Positions 48,882 through 61,490 of a stretch of 64,000 nucleotides of DNA are shown here, piece by piece. The DNA is taken from NCBI RefSeq assembly GCF_041296385.1, contig NC_091013.1, positions 69,285,563 through 69,349,562 of the forward strand. The letters run 5' to 3'. The notes under the pieces are model-generated. The model was not told the DNA's origin and searched no databases. It saw nothing but the letters and a program-made list of their open reading frames with translations. Position numbers and translations under genes: made by a program. Within the stretch, counting starts at the first letter, position 1. Each line of letters begins with the position of its first letter. The stretch comes from Aphelocoma coerulescens. Taxonomy: Eukaryota > Chordata > Aves > Passeriformes > Corvidae.

Positions 48882-48990
48882 AAGTGTTGGAGGAAGGTTT
48901 CCAGGTTCCAGCATCGATAGCAGAGCGATATAAAGTTGGAAGGACTATAGGAGACGGAAATTTTGCTATTGTGAAGGAGTGTATAGAAAG
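48882..48990 (+). CDS. DCLK1: DCLK1 kinase-domain start and glycine-rich loop exon
   Basis: The acceptor is 'gattctttcag' ending at 48881 and the donor GTGAGG starts at 48991. It enters by completing Glu (G|AA) and exits with two bases (AG) of an Arg codon. The peptide [20 protein letters not shown] then [16 protein letters not shown] includes the nucleotide-binding loop GDGNFAIV, the GxGxxxxV motif of protein kinases that holds the ATP phosphates. The residues before it are the short lead into the CaMK-type fold. Conservative changes (Ile for Val at two places) are the only differences from the mammalian form I remember. The glycine loop is intact, so ATP binding is expected. Confidence 0.97.
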
Positions 48991-51900
48991 GTGAGGAGGA
49001 TAATATGCTTATTACTGTAAAAAAAATTCATTAATGTCATGCTTTTTCCAGATCATATCTTTATTTGTAGAATACAAAAATGTCATAAGGTAATGTCTTA
49101 ATGCCAGATGGAAAAACTAATGTCCTTGTCAAATGAAAAAAAGAGTGAGTTCAAGGGCAATCTATGAATTTAATTCTTTTTGGGGTTTATATGGGGTTTT
49201 TTTCTGCTGCATTCCACATGATTTTGCCAGTTCTTTGTGTTAAATCTTTCTTGTTGCACTGAAATAACATCTTTTCTTGCAGTATGTTCTTGCAAGTCTC
49301 CTTTTACATTAGACCAGTGGCATATTTCACGTGTAGGAGCACTCTCTAAAGATGCCAGGAAATTATGTATTTGTGGTGTAATGGCAATGGTCAGTACAAA
49401 GAACTAACTTTGGATCCATCTATTCTGCCATCTGACACTGAGGAGTAGTCTCTTTCTGTGTTTATTTTTAATTAAACGGACATCTAACTCCTGCTTGCCT
49501 GCTTTGTGCCATTATATTTGCTCCTTCCAACTTTATGAGCCTCACTGCAGAAACCAAAATCTAACTTCTTAAGTGACCTTTACTGTTAACAGGTGAAAAC
49601 AGTCATTGATTTTAGACATCTGCTCCAGAATAGAGAAGTCACAAGTCACCTCAAATGTCAGTGTTGATGAAAATGTCCAGGCTGACTAGTTCATGTCTCT
49701 TGCTAGGTCAGGTCAGGTTTGAACTGGCTCTACCCAACCTTAAGAGTGTAAAAATTAGGGAACCAAACAGAAATGCTCTAAGCAGAACTCTGGTTGGCTT
49801 TTGGTGGTATTGTTAAAAATAGGACACTATGGAATATAAAAGACAGAAGGTATTTCACCTGTATGTGAAATGATTGTAAGATTGCTCATGTTAGATAGGA
49901 GCAGTTCAGACAAAGCAAAAACCTGCCAGAGCTGAAGATGTCCAAAAGAGAGAACAATAGAGATGTCAAGGTTTGAGAATGAAATTTCGTGAGTTAAGTT
50001 TTCTATCCCCTATTACCATATCCTGGAGAGGAGACTCTTACAGAAGTCTATAATCTCACCTTGGGGCTCGAAGAAAAAATTGCTCTTTAGCCTGTAAGAA
50101 TATAATATAAACCCTGGAGAGTGACATTAGATCTCATGTCAGACCATGATAAATTAGCCTGTCTGGTTTTAAACTAGTCTCCTTGGAAAAATACAGGTCC
50201 ACCTCTGCATCCAAAACTGCAACTTGGAGATCAGGAAGACAGCTGTTGGGGGAAAGGGTAAGAGTGGATTTTGTATCAGCTGACAGTGTGCTTGTGGGAC
50301 TTGGCCAAAACTCTAAAAGAAGCCTCTAGCACTCTGCCAGAGTGAGTTCATGACAGAGCTAGTCATCCAGAGGGCGATTGTTGTTCAGATCAAACCTCAT
50401 GGTCTGAACACTAAACTGTATGGAAACCTAAAGGAAGCAAAGCAAAACAGTGTGAAAGAAAAAAAGCACTGTAAAACCCTATGGAGGAGCATGGCTGATT
50501 AAAAAGATGGATAAAAACACATAGCTAAGAAAAGAGAAAAAGACGGCTAAAGTTAAAGTGAATGGTGACTGGGAAAAGCAGATTAGAAGCTAAAATAAAG
50601 AAAGGTTGTGGTTTTAATAAACTCATTCAGCTGAAAATGCCATTTGTGCTGAGAGACAATACAAATGTGCTAGTGTGCATGTTACAATTCTTTCCTGAGC
50701 TCAGAGAAAATACATGAACAAAATTAAATATAGGTCCCATCACACATAAAAATAGTACTGATTACAATATCCTTGAGAGCTTGAATGAAAACTGTTTCCT
50801 GTCCTCCTGTCTATCCCACTGATCCCAGAAGTATCCAGGAACATGGTGTGTCTAATGAGTACGTACTCAAATAGCGTGATTACCCAGGTATTCCCAGATA
50901 TATGGTCTCTGAGCTATACCATTCCATAGATCCCATTTCTATCAGAGATCTACTACTTCGGGAGATCTTGAAAATTAAAGTGGAATTATTTCTGCTAGTT
51001 TCCGCTTCTAAAGCAGTATACCCTTGCCATCACAATTGTGGAAGGAGAAATTAAAGACTCAGAGGGTAAATTAAACCAGTACATGTGAAACTCCTTCAAA
51101 AATATTCTTTGCAGTCTTTTTAAGCCTCTTTAACCACCTCACTTCAAAGTTTGAGATGTCCATCATTTGCAGAGCCAAAATTAATGGGGTGATACTTGGG
51201 ACAGAAGACTTTTCCATTCTCTTCTGAAGTACAATTCCTGTGTGCATTAGACTTCAAAGGAATAGCACCATGAGGTGTTAAACAAGTAGGCATGGGTCTT
51301 GTTACACAAATTCACTGGTCACATGGATACTTCTCCATAGCTGTGAGATCAGTCTGTGAGTACTGGTTAATACATGTCTGTGAGCACTTCAATACATTTG
51401 CAGGCGTCTTCTTCTGACAATGAACAGTCCAAATAGAAGCCAGAAACCATCTCCAAAATTTTCATGTGAGGACTTCTAAATCCCATTTTGAGCATCTGTG
51501 TATGCACAGACACACACACTTAAATACCTTTAATGCACACACAAATATAACAGAGATAGATTTTTGTCTACAGTGCAGTGTAAATCCCCATGAGCTTTGC
51601 AAAAGTGTAAAGGAGCCAGGGAATGTGGCACCAAGCCCTGTTATGAGCTGGAGATCTAACTCTGCCATGGTGCAGTGGGTCCAGACTTCTGTCCAGCCAT
51701 AACATGTTGCCTACTTTTTGTGGTTCCTTTTTATTGTTTAGAGTGAGCAATAGGTGAGAGGTGAGATGCCTGTTTCACAGTGACTTTCTGACATGGCCAT
51801 GCATATTTTTTGGCAGTGTGTAAGTTGTAGTGCTGCTGACAGCCTGTGGTTCTGCAGCTTTTTAGGGGAAAGGATTTACATTATCTTAGCTTTAATTTTC

Positions 51901-53830
51901 CTTTTAGCAAAACAAAGAGTAGTCAGAGTTGTCATCTGCTTGTTACATATTTGCTCCATCGTATGCACGATTTGTCCTGTGGTGTTTTTGTATGTGTTCA
52001 ATTTTAACTTTCAGATACTTCCAAATTCTGACATTTCCTCACTAGCTCAGATTTCCCAGTGTCTTGGAGTACATGGAGTCTCCCATGGCCAACAAAAACC
52101 ATCAATTTCCTTTCTCATGACAGAAAGGAAGCATTCCTAGGGCAACCAAGCAGCTTGGAGACTTCTATTGAAAGAGGTTATATTTTGTCTGAGTTTGAAC
52201 CCCAGATATCTTAATTTCTAATATTTCTTGTTCAACCTCCTCCTTCTGGTCCCAAAAAATAGTGTCCAAATCTCTTCCTGTCCCCTCACTGAGCTTGGAC
52301 TGTAGCCACTGAAGAGCAGCACTGAGAAGGGGCACCCCACATGGAGTGCAGCCCATTTTGGGGGGCTGTAGCATCAAACCCCTGTGTGGGGGAGTACAGA
52401 TAGGAGAAGTTTTTAATTTTTATTTGCATAACTCTTAAACAGATGTGCTGTACTTTTTTCCCCAATTCATAAATCTTCTCATCTTGTGTGATTTCTTTTA
52501 AGTGATGTCCTAATAGACACAGTTTTAGCTCTTTGCCTGGGAACTCAAACCAAATGAATATTTTCATGTTTTCTTTTTACTGAATTCACCATTTTCCCTT
52601 AAATTAAAAGTAAGTGGTACATCATTGCCAGAGGAGTTCTCCATGTTTTAATATGGCAATGAAAATGCCCAGTTGTTTTCCAGATACAGTGTTTTCAGTG
52701 TATTACTCACATTGCATGTCCTGTTTGACAGACTGAGCACATTTTTAGACACATTAATGTCTCTATTGAACATACTCTATATCAATTTAATGTAGTGGTT
52801 TAACTACTGTGTTTTGTGAAATGAAGAATGAAAAAATGGCCCTGTATTCTTGAAAGGTTATCTTTTTTCTTAATTTTTAACCAAACATGCCTAAGGGCAA
52901 TGTAATAGATATTTGTAACCTGTTTAGGTTCTTATTACAAAAGGAAAATATTTCAGTAAGATCTTTTTTTAAATTACCCGTTTTCCATTTAACCTTATGG
53001 TGAAACTGCATCTTGTAAACAGGGCTTCTTGTTTTCATCCTTACAGCCATCTTTTGGTTTTGTAACTTAATTAAAAAATGGAAGTTGATACTGTTAACTT
53101 GTCTACAAGCTAATTTTTCTATGTTAGCAATCTAGATAATAAATATCAATGTATATATGGTAGTGATAAATATTATAAGGTTTCAAAACAACGCAGTAGT
53201 TAAAAAGAAATGCGTTCTCATCCTGAACTAATTCCTCTGTAATTCCTTACTGTCTCCAGAACCTTTTACATTCTGCCTAAAAGCCAACATATTTAACTGC
53301 TGAATATCCTATACTTACTAAATACATAAAACACCATTCCAAGGACTGACCTTTTTATTGTAGCAGTTGTGACTGCAGATATGCAAACAAATGACTTTTC
53401 ACTTTAAGTAAAAAGTAAGTATTTTCCATGGGTTGTATTTTTTGTATAATAGAAAACAAAACTTTTTTGTTTTGAAAATATGTGAACCTGTGAACACTGT
53501 ATGGTATTTTTACATAAAAATGTAAAACTAATAACAATTCTCATTACAAAATGAAAGAAAAAATTAAGCAATTTCTTGTTTTGAAAACAATTAAATGTTT
53601 TCATAAAAAAAAAAAAAAAGTTTTATGTCTTTCTCTCAGGCATGTGTATTTAATAACTTTGGCTCAAATTCACAATACCAGTCAAATCTAAGCTTTGTTT
53701 CTTGGAAAAAACAAATATTTGACTAGAACTCTTCACTACACTTACTGTACTAAAATGAAAAATATAAACACAACTGAGAAAAATATTCAATGTGATTGAA
53801 CATACGTTTTTTTTTTTTCTCTTTCCTCAG
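48991..53830 (+). other. DCLK1: DCLK1 intron
   Basis: AT-rich intron of 4.8 kb. Several short open frames exist, but none has family resemblance or splice context. Poly-A (about 53605-53619) and T-rich tracts occur near the 3' end, the latter serving as the polypyrimidine tract of the next acceptor. No mobile element was confidently recognised. Confidence 0.85.
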
Positions 53831-53888
53831 ATCAACTGGTAGAGAATATGCTCTGAAAATAATCAAGAAAAGTAAATGTAGAGGAAAA
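53831..53888 (+). CDS. DCLK1: DCLK1 kinase exon with the catalytic lysine
   Basis: The acceptor is 'tctctttcctcag' ending at 53830 and the donor GTAAGT starts at 53889. The exon is 58 bp. The first base completes Arg (AG|A) and it ends in phase 0. It encodes STGREYALKIIKKSKCRGK. The Lys of the YALKII motif is the beta-3 lysine (VAIK equivalent) that anchors the ATP alpha/beta phosphates. The following basic KKSKCRGK leads into the alpha-C helix. The T-run directly before the acceptor is a strong polypyrimidine tract. Confidence 0.97.
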
Positions 53889-54616
53889 GTAAGTACAAAA
53901 AACATATGACACCAAAGATGTTTTTTTCCAACAAATGTTTTGTGAGGGATCATTTTGGGAAACTGTTGGTATTTGTGTCCTTCCTGACAAGTGTTAGAAT
54001 CTCTTTGGTTGAAGTCTTTGCCTACCCTCTGGAGACTCTTGAAGTTTCAGGAGAAAAAGCTGTCATGTTCTTTTCTAGATGTCTATGTTGATTCTCTAGT
54101 GGGTTGTGTGTGACTCCTTGCTCTTTATCCCTGTAGTTATAGCCTCTAACTTTCATAATTCCAGTTGTTATAGAAAGCAGAAAAATAATACAAATAATTA
54201 TAACAACACTGGTCGCTGTGTGTAAGGCTTAGGTTAATTAAATTGATGTCAATTTTACACCAATTGACTGTTATCTTTTGAAAACTGTAACAAATGGTTC
54301 GAGAAGATACTATCATGTTATTAAATCTAAAGATTCTGCATCAGATAAAATTTTAAAAATTTCTGTATTTCATTTTTCTCTGCATGAGACACACGTCTTT
54401 TCCTCCATTTCTTTTTCTGTGTTCTGCTCTCTCTTCTTTCAGTTACCACATTGATGTTGTTTCTAGATATATTCCTTCTGTATTGCTGGAGGCAACATCT
54501 GTTAGTTTTTTCAAAAACCCCAGAGAATCCATGCAGGTCCCAATTCTCTCTGCTTTTTCCACTGTGAATTTTTTTCCCACTAACCCACATTCATTGAAGA
54601 TTTTTCTGTGTGTCAG
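53889..54616 (+). other. DCLK1: DCLK1 intron (short)
   Basis: A 728-bp intron of AT-rich unique sequence. Open frames on both strands at about 54327-54626 are chance, and one of them runs into the next exon in another frame. Confidence 0.9.
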
Positions 54617-54736
54617 GAACACATGATCCAGAATGAGGTATCTATTTTAAGACGAGTCAAGCATCCCAATATTGTACTTCTGATCGAGGAGATGGACATG
54701 CCAACTGAGTTGTACCTTGTCATGGAACTTGTAAAG
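54617..54736 (+). CDS. DCLK1: DCLK1 kinase exon: alpha-C helix to hinge
   Basis: The acceptor is 'ttctgtgtgtcag' ending at 54616 and the donor GTGAGT starts at 54737. The exon is 120 bp, phase 0 to 0. It encodes [20 protein letters not shown], then [20 protein letters not shown]. Glu in QNEVSIL is the alpha-C glutamate that pairs with the catalytic lysine of the previous exon. HPNIV is the conserved beta-4 lead-in. LVMEL is the hinge with Met at the gatekeeper position. All key residues are present. Confidence 0.97.
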
Positions 54737-54811
54737 GTGAGTATTTTGGATACAAGCTGCTTACTGTATCAACCATGTTGAAAAATTCCATTCCTACTTA
54801 GGCTTACTAAA

Positions 54812-54895
54812 AATCATGGGGTCACAGAACAGTGTAGAATGGAAGGGGTCTCTGAAAGTAGTCTAGCATCATACTGAAAGATGTGTAACCCACTG
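54812..54895 (-). mobile_element. Short CR1 3'-terminal fragment
   Basis: 'aatcatggggtcacagaaca' followed by 'gtagaatggaaggggtctct' matches the reverse complement of the last ~80 bp of avian CR1. It lies 75 bp after an exon. It is a severely 5'-truncated, diverged insertion. Confidence 0.6.
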
Positions 54896-57800
54896 TCGGA
54901 TTTTTTTTTTATTAGCTTTCAAATATTTCAGATATTTGTCTGACTTCCTGTAAGCCATGCTTGGAAGTGTCCTGTGGACAGTACTTTGGATATCACCAGT
55001 TTTGTTTGCTTCCTCAAAGGAATACTCATTATAAAGCTATAATCTGCCTTGAGGTGAATTGAAAATATACCCAGTCCAAACAGCCATAAATAGCAGCCTT
55101 CAAAATGCAAAAAGTTCATTAGGTCATTAGTTTTTATTAATTTATGTTAAATATAAACAATATTACATGTGTTTTTTCTCTATTGATTAATATTAACACA
55201 GTTTAAAACTTGCCTTCTTGATAGCAAACTAAATTTAAGCTGAAGGAAGGGGAAAGCGAAAAAGAAAAGCCTGCTATTTAAAGCACGATTCTATTCTGAA
55301 AAGTAAATTAACAAAAAAGCAAATGCAGTAATTTCTATTTTGGACCCTGTTTATTTCTTCACAGTGACTTCCAGATCTTGTGCATTTAGCTCACTCTCTG
55401 GTGGAATTGTATGTTCAAACTGGATTATGAAGCTCAGACCAGGTTATCTCTTGGCCCCGTACTGTCAACAGTGCAGTGCAACAAATATGAGTTTGGTTCT
55501 GCTACTAATACACAAGTATGCCACTGTGCAGAAAAGATGGTAAAAATGGATTTGAGTAAATTGTGCAAATTATAACAGAAAACTGCTGAAGGCGTCTTGT
55601 CCTCCATAGGTACTTTACCAGGATACACCTGTTTTTCGCATCAGCTGGTAGGATTTGTGATTCTCCTTCCTTCCTTAACTGTTCTGGGGAAGGATATCTT
55701 TCCAGAAGCCACCTCCTTTTCTGTATCTTGATTGGCACATTCCCTGGGGGCAGCCATCATACCTATGCCTGGGAAATCCAGAGTTTCAAGTGTTTAAGGA
55801 TAAATGTGTCAATGAACTTGTGCAGCAGCAGTATTTGTGTGGAGGCCTGCTGCGTGTACATGCTCAACACTTCTGAGCAAATCAGGCACTCGGAACCCTG
55901 GCACCCAGATCACTTCCTCTCAAATTAAGAGTGTGGTCCTCTTCAGTGAGCATCCTTTGTATCCATGGCTAGAAACAGGCACCACCTGAGGTCGTGAGAG
56001 AAAGCAACTCTTGGCAAACAGGATTGTTACTCTGCTTTGCTCTGGTTGTAGGTGGAGGTTAGAGAGTGCTCTTAATGTAGGCACCTCATTGAGATGTTAA
56101 ATAGGGCGACCCCAGGTCCAAGTGTTTCTTAAATACCTTCTCAATCTCTGGTCTGGAATACAAGAGCAAGTAGAATGAGACAGGTTTTTGGTTTTTTCCA
56201 TTATCCCCCATGCTCTGTGGCAGCACTGGTGACAAAAGCCATGTTCCCAGTCCAGAGCTGGAAGGCTGTGTGTGGCTCATGGATGAATGCCCACAGATTT
56301 TCCCTGTCCTCATGGCAGTCTGGGAAAGTCTTGTTATCTATGAGAAGCTCAGGCTATGCCCCACATCTTAGGAGATGGCAACATTGGCCTCTTAGGTTTG
56401 CACCCGACAGATATCCTATTTGACTTGAGTAGTGCTGTGGAGCTTATGGTCCCACTAACCCCACTGTCCACCACCTCCAAGCTCTGAGGAAGCACACTGG
56501 GAGATGCTGGTGACAAGGAGCTGACATTTTTTTCTCTGATAAAAAAGTTAAATCCTAAGACAAAAGAAGAATACTTTCAGAAGTATTTCAGAAAGAAAGA
56601 CACTTTTTCATGCCATGAATCTCTTTGTATAACCAGTCCCAGAATAATTTCCCCATTCCCTTCACAATCACAGTTCTCTCTCTCTCTCAGGCATGCAATG
56701 TGAAATAGCACAGCTTGAGATCAGATACCATTAGCCATCTAACACTATTTTAATCATAATTTCTGCTCTATTCTATGATAAGTGAGCTCACTATGAAATC
56801 CATGCTACTGTCGGTTTCCCTCAGTGTCTGCAAGAGCTTGTTCAAAGGTACATCAATCCCCTTGTGCAGCGCTGTAATCACATGTAGCCACAGCTTCATC
56901 CTGCATTGACAAATCCTTCATCGTGGCCCCATGAGGTGTGCTAAGAACTAAAAGCTGTGCCCTGTCTAACCTGCCAAGATGTAAGCACATAGCTGGTTTC
57001 ATGGGTGCAACCTGCTGTGCTATTCATGATTGAAAAATGTGTACACTGTAGTGTCCAATGGATTTTTAATTGAAGTCCTACTCAGCTAAATGAGAGAGGA
57101 GGGGACTGAAAACTCTTAGAAAATAACTAGCCTAAAAGATGTATATAAAAAACCACATGCGTTTTATTCACTTTCTGGAGAAATCTGTTTTCTTGTGCTC
57201 TTTCTTCTTTACTCTTCAGGATTGCTGCACATGTTCTTTTAGCTATGTTATGGAAGGGCTTTATAGGAATCTCTTTACTTCTTATATCCTAGAGAGAACA
57301 CTGTTTCAATAGTCTTTACTTTTATGTAGAATAATAGAAGAAATTTAAAAGAAATACCCTGATCCTGGGAAGTCAACTTTGTTTCTTTGAAGCAAACATC
57401 TATTCCTTAATATATAATTGGAAGAAAAGCCTTGTACTCTATGGCATTAGGGAAGGCATTTCTGGAAAGACATTGAGTGTTAATTCACCAATTGCTGACT
57501 GTTACCATTTCATAGCATGCACTGTCAGACTTGATTAACCATCTGTTATTGACTGACTTTTGAAGACCTGTCTTTAAATCAAACTCACAGACAGGAAAGA
57601 GAGGCAAGGAGAAAAGGCTTGATAGTGCAGGGCCGGGTTTCAGTTAGTACCACCCTGCATTAATTGGCAGTAACATCTTTGACATAAGTGACTGCTGCAA
57701 ATCCCGCCCTCACCTCATGGCAGATAGGCCATTCATTGCTTTGTAAAGTGTAAGAAAAAGCACTTCATAAATACAAATATAAACACATTGCAAGTGGTGC

Positions 57801-58634
57801 TTGTAAAAGGAAGCAAAGACCTGGTTTCTGGCACATTGCCTTTTTACACAGCGAAACAAAATTGTTATTCAAACTTAACAGGGGTTTGGCCAATTTAAGA
57901 AACAAGATTTATTGCTGAGTTTCCTTTAATGCTCCAGGATATGATTTCACTTTTGCAGAAGAAAAAGAGAGATCATATCATTTACATAACAAGGTAATAA
58001 ATAAATAATTGGTTACTGTAGTTCCAAGTACACTTCCTCATGTGCACAGATGATAAAAACTGCATTCAGATGTTTCTGGTCCTGTTTCACTCCAAAACAG
58101 GGGATTTAAGACTGAAATGTCATCCTGAACTCACCCCTGGTGCCTGAATAAATGATAGTGACCTGCTGTGTGAATCGGCTTAGCAGAACCTTGCAGGTTA
58201 AAGTGCTCTTTGGGGAGAGGAAAGTCTGAAAACAATTCTGCCTGATATAGCTGTCAGCTCTGTTAACTCTTTCCAGGATATCACATCTCTTTTAACCGCA
58301 GAGAAACCTGCAGACTAAATACATGCTCTCTTTTCTTAGCAGGATACCTGGTAAGGAACTTTACTGACTACAGTAGATGCTTAAATGGAGAAAATTAATC
58401 TGCTTGAGATTGGCTTGACTGTCTGTTAAATTGCTCTGCAGCCTCTATCTTTTTCTGAGTTTATGTTTCTCCTATGCATGAACATTTGTTCTCTTTCTTC
58501 TGACTTCAAGCCATGTTTTTTCCTTCTGTTTTTAAGGGTCAGCTTCTTTCATTCTTGCTCTTCATATCTCAGCTCAGACTATTTTCTTTGTTTGGAGGCA
58601 GATGCTTTGCTGATGTTATTGACACTTCGTCTGA

Positions 58635-58800
58635 GCATATGGAACATATTAGATAAGACCAAAGATCTGTCTAATCCACTGCCTCATGTTAAAAAGCAGC
58701 TGGTACAGGGGTTTCACAGGAAGGAGCTTAGGGAAGATAGATTAGTTATCTCACATACTTTGCCACATGCTGATATCTAATACTTAGGGATCAGATAATG
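58635..58800 (-). repeat. Fragment of an ancient amniote CR1-type repeat
   Basis: 'gataagaccaaagatctgtc' (about 58653), with the following 'cacaggaaggagcttaggga' and 'atctaatacttagggatcag', follows the order of an old interspersed repeat common in turtles and crocodilians (antisense 5' region of old CR1). It is highly diverged. The assignment is by resemblance only. Confidence 0.4.
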
Positions 58801-59446
58801 CCATGAAGTACATGGTATTGTACTTTTGCCAAATATTTGGCCTCTTTCTCTGTAATCCTCTATCTGGTTTAGCTTGGCCTTTTGTTCTTCCTTTTCCTTG
58901 ACACTATGTATCTTGATGTGTCTTGAACAGTCACCAGCCAGGGCAAGAAGCTTGATGTGGTCCAGATTTGACAATGGTTGGCTGTAAGCAATTTCCAAAG
59001 AGCTGGGATTTTGCATCTACAATGGGAATAAACCTGCCCTGGCATAGTTCATTGGCACCTCAATGATGCAAAAATGTTTGCATAATAATTTGGGGTTTTT
59101 TTATGACAAGTGAAGTCTGTTTTATCAGGTTTGAATCTTTGGTGGTTGTCTTTTCCTACCCTTTTCTCTGTAGCCATATTCCTGGAAAAGTTTTTTTTTT
59201 TTTCTTTGCCCCACCCTTCTCTCTCTGGAAAGCGGAAAAACTGTTTACTCTGGAGTTGAGCCTTAAAAAACGCCAGAAAATATGTTGAAGCTGTTGATAA
59301 AACTATGAGAGCTGGTAAAGCTGGGACTCCTCTGTTTCCTTCAGAAAATACCTACTTTTTCTTTTAAATACAGTCCTCTGTGATTTTTTTTCCTTGATGT
59401 TTTGACTGCAGCAGGGAATTTTAGCATTGTTTTTACAGAGTTATCC

Positions 59447-59538
59447 TTTGTCTTCTCTTTTTTCTTGTTTTTATTTTTGTTTGTGTGGGTTTTTTTTCTT
59501 TTTTTTTTTTTTTTTTCTTTTTTTTTTGTTTTGTTCTT
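59447..59538. repeat. Long T-rich tract
   Basis: A run of about 90 bases, more than 80% T, with short C/G interruptions. It yields a Phe-rich frame on + and a Lys-rich frame on -, neither a gene. It may be prone to sequencing or assembly length error. Confidence 0.9.
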
Positions 59539-60580
59539 GCTGGATTGTGTTTTCTTTATCATGCTGCTTAGATTTTGGCCAAAGGCTCAATACCTCTGAG
59601 TAGTATCTCTCAAAAGATCATTGGTTTTTCCTGCACTCTGTCAAGCTCCCTTCCTAATCTCATCTTTAAAATTCCTTTTCCATCTTTGTCCAAGTACTTC
59701 CAAGTTCCTTCTCCCCACTTGCCAGCTCACCTCTGGAAATACAGTCATGGCTGCCTCAGACGCTGGTGAAGATCATTTCAACTGAGGATTTCTACTTAGT
59801 TTTTCTTCTTTTCATCTTTCTGTCTTTCTTATTTTCTTGTTTTTCTTTCACTGACAGCAGCTTTTAGTTGAATTAGGCAGCATGATGAGCTGGAAGTGGC
59901 ACAAGCTGCCACCTGTGTCATCCAGTATGATTGTCTGACATACATGCCCTAAAGTTCTTCAGTATTAACTGCAAGAGGCGTCACACTACCAAAAACTTCA
60001 CATCTTGTGTAGAGAAAGTGGTTTCTAAAGTCCATGTTTTCAAAGCTTTGTGAGATGGAATCAGACTTTTAAAATACGATAGCCATGACGACAGGTAGCT
60101 AGTTTGAGTTTTACTCAGAGTTCCTTCATCTTTCTGGGGTTCAGTCAGGCATTGGGCAAAGAATTGATGTCAGTCTGTTTGTGATTATAATAAAGAGTGC
60201 CAAGGGTTGGTAAATGTCATCATGACAGGAAAGTATGGAGTCTTGCCAGAAATTTGTAGCAGGCTCTGAACACACAGGCTGGCAAGTGTTGGACGTGTTA
60301 CAAAAGCAGCAACAGGTGGGAATAGTTTGCAGTAGAAACACCAGCCTCTTGGCTGACCAACTCAGCCATGACAAATGGTTTTGAATTATTGATCTGCTCA
60401 CCTGCCATTACAGGGGATGTCATCACAGAACCCATAGTTTATAGCTGAAAGGAAACTGTGCTGCTCCCTTCCCATCCTCCTCCTCCTCCTTCTCCTTTAA
60501 AAATGTTCCTTGATCTTCCCTAAATTTTTCAGTCATATCACAAGCAGTATTGCTCATATCCCATGGTAATTTTGCTCCAG

Positions 60581-60727
60581 GGAGGAGATCTTTTTGATGC
60601 TATTACTTCCACGAACAAATACACAGAGCGGGATGCCAGTGGGATGCTTTACAATCTGGCCAGTGCCATCAAATATCTTCACAGCCTGAACATTGTCCAC
60701 AGGGATATCAAGCCGGAGAATCTACTG
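60581..60727 (+). CDS. DCLK1: DCLK1 kinase exon with the HRD catalytic loop
   Basis: The acceptor is 'attttgctccag' ending at 60580 and the donor GTAAGT starts at 60728. The exon is 147 bp, phase 0 to 0. It encodes [20 protein letters not shown], then [20 protein letters not shown], then [17 protein letters not shown] is the catalytic loop: Asp is the proton acceptor, Lys contacts the gamma phosphate and Asn binds magnesium. GGDLFD is the post-hinge substrate region of CaMK kinases. All residues needed for activity in this part are intact. The next exon, which should start with Val-Tyr and carry the DFG motif, is beyond the window. Confidence 0.98.
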
Positions 60728-61149
60728 GTAAGTGAAGATTCATCTTTCAATACTGTTGATAACTTGGGAGAGTGTGAGAAAAGGTCTGCACTTCCTCCTT
60801 CCACATGCTTGCCAAGTTTATTTCAGTCTTTTAAGTCACTGATCTTTTAATTTTAACCTTTGCATTGTAAAGCTCTCCTAAGAATAACAGCTGTCACAGT
60901 AAGTACAGTAACATAAGGTGGTATGTCTAGACTGTTCCATGGGACACAGCAGCTGAGTTATTCCTGGGATCACTAGAAGTGAACTTCTAGTAAACTGCAC
61001 GATAATTTCAAGCTTCTCATAAATATAAGTGTTCTGTGCTCAGCAGACTATTCTGTTCTTCTGTCACTGCCTAAATAATTAGCAACCCTTTAGTTTTACA
61101 AGTATGGTGCATGTTAATGCTGTGCCCTAATCATGTCATACATCAAAGC

Positions 61150-61490
61150 AGAGCCAGGAAGGGACTTCATTGTCCTTCTCCTACTGCATCTCCCAAATAA
61201 TCCTATAGCACTTTTTATTAAGCCGCTTTCCCAAATAGATAGTCTAAATCTACATTTTTCTGGCTAAAACTGTATGAGCCTTATCCACTGAAGACAATGA
61301 AAAACATACCCTGGGAATTAGTCTTTCTTCTGAGAATTTTGCACACTTGAATGAAGCAGTTTTATCCTCCATATAGTTTTATTTCTTCTGAGAAATTAGC
61401 TTCTCCTGATTATTTCATTGTTCTGAGTTTTCACAAATTTGCTGACATTTTTCTGTATCAAGATGTCCCAATTCTCCATATATTCTGCAA
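61150..61490 (-). repeat. Possible ancient CR1 3' fragment
   Basis: 'gccaggaagggacttcattg' (about 61153), then 'gaagcagttttatcctccat', 'tctgagaaattagcttctcc' and 'tttttctgtatcaagatgtc' follow, loosely, the order of the antisense 3' end of old CR1 elements. It is very diverged, so it is a low-confidence call. Confidence 0.4.

Larger units (their letters stand above)
54737..60580 (+). other. DCLK1: DCLK1 intron
   Basis: This 5.8-kb intron contains a short CR1 tail (about 54812-54895), a fragment of an ancient CR1-like repeat (about 58635-58800) and a long T-rich tract (59447-59538). The rest is unique sequence, with no exon-like frame recognised. Confidence 0.85.

Noticed and set aside
59341..59599. 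Lys-rich (-) and Phe-rich (+) open frames
   Set aside because: They are translations of a T-rich simple tract.
60728..60850. Open frame continuing from the HRD exon past 60727
   Set aside because: It runs through a perfect GTAAGT donor. The peptide after LLV does not follow the DCLK1 family sequence, so it is intron read-through.
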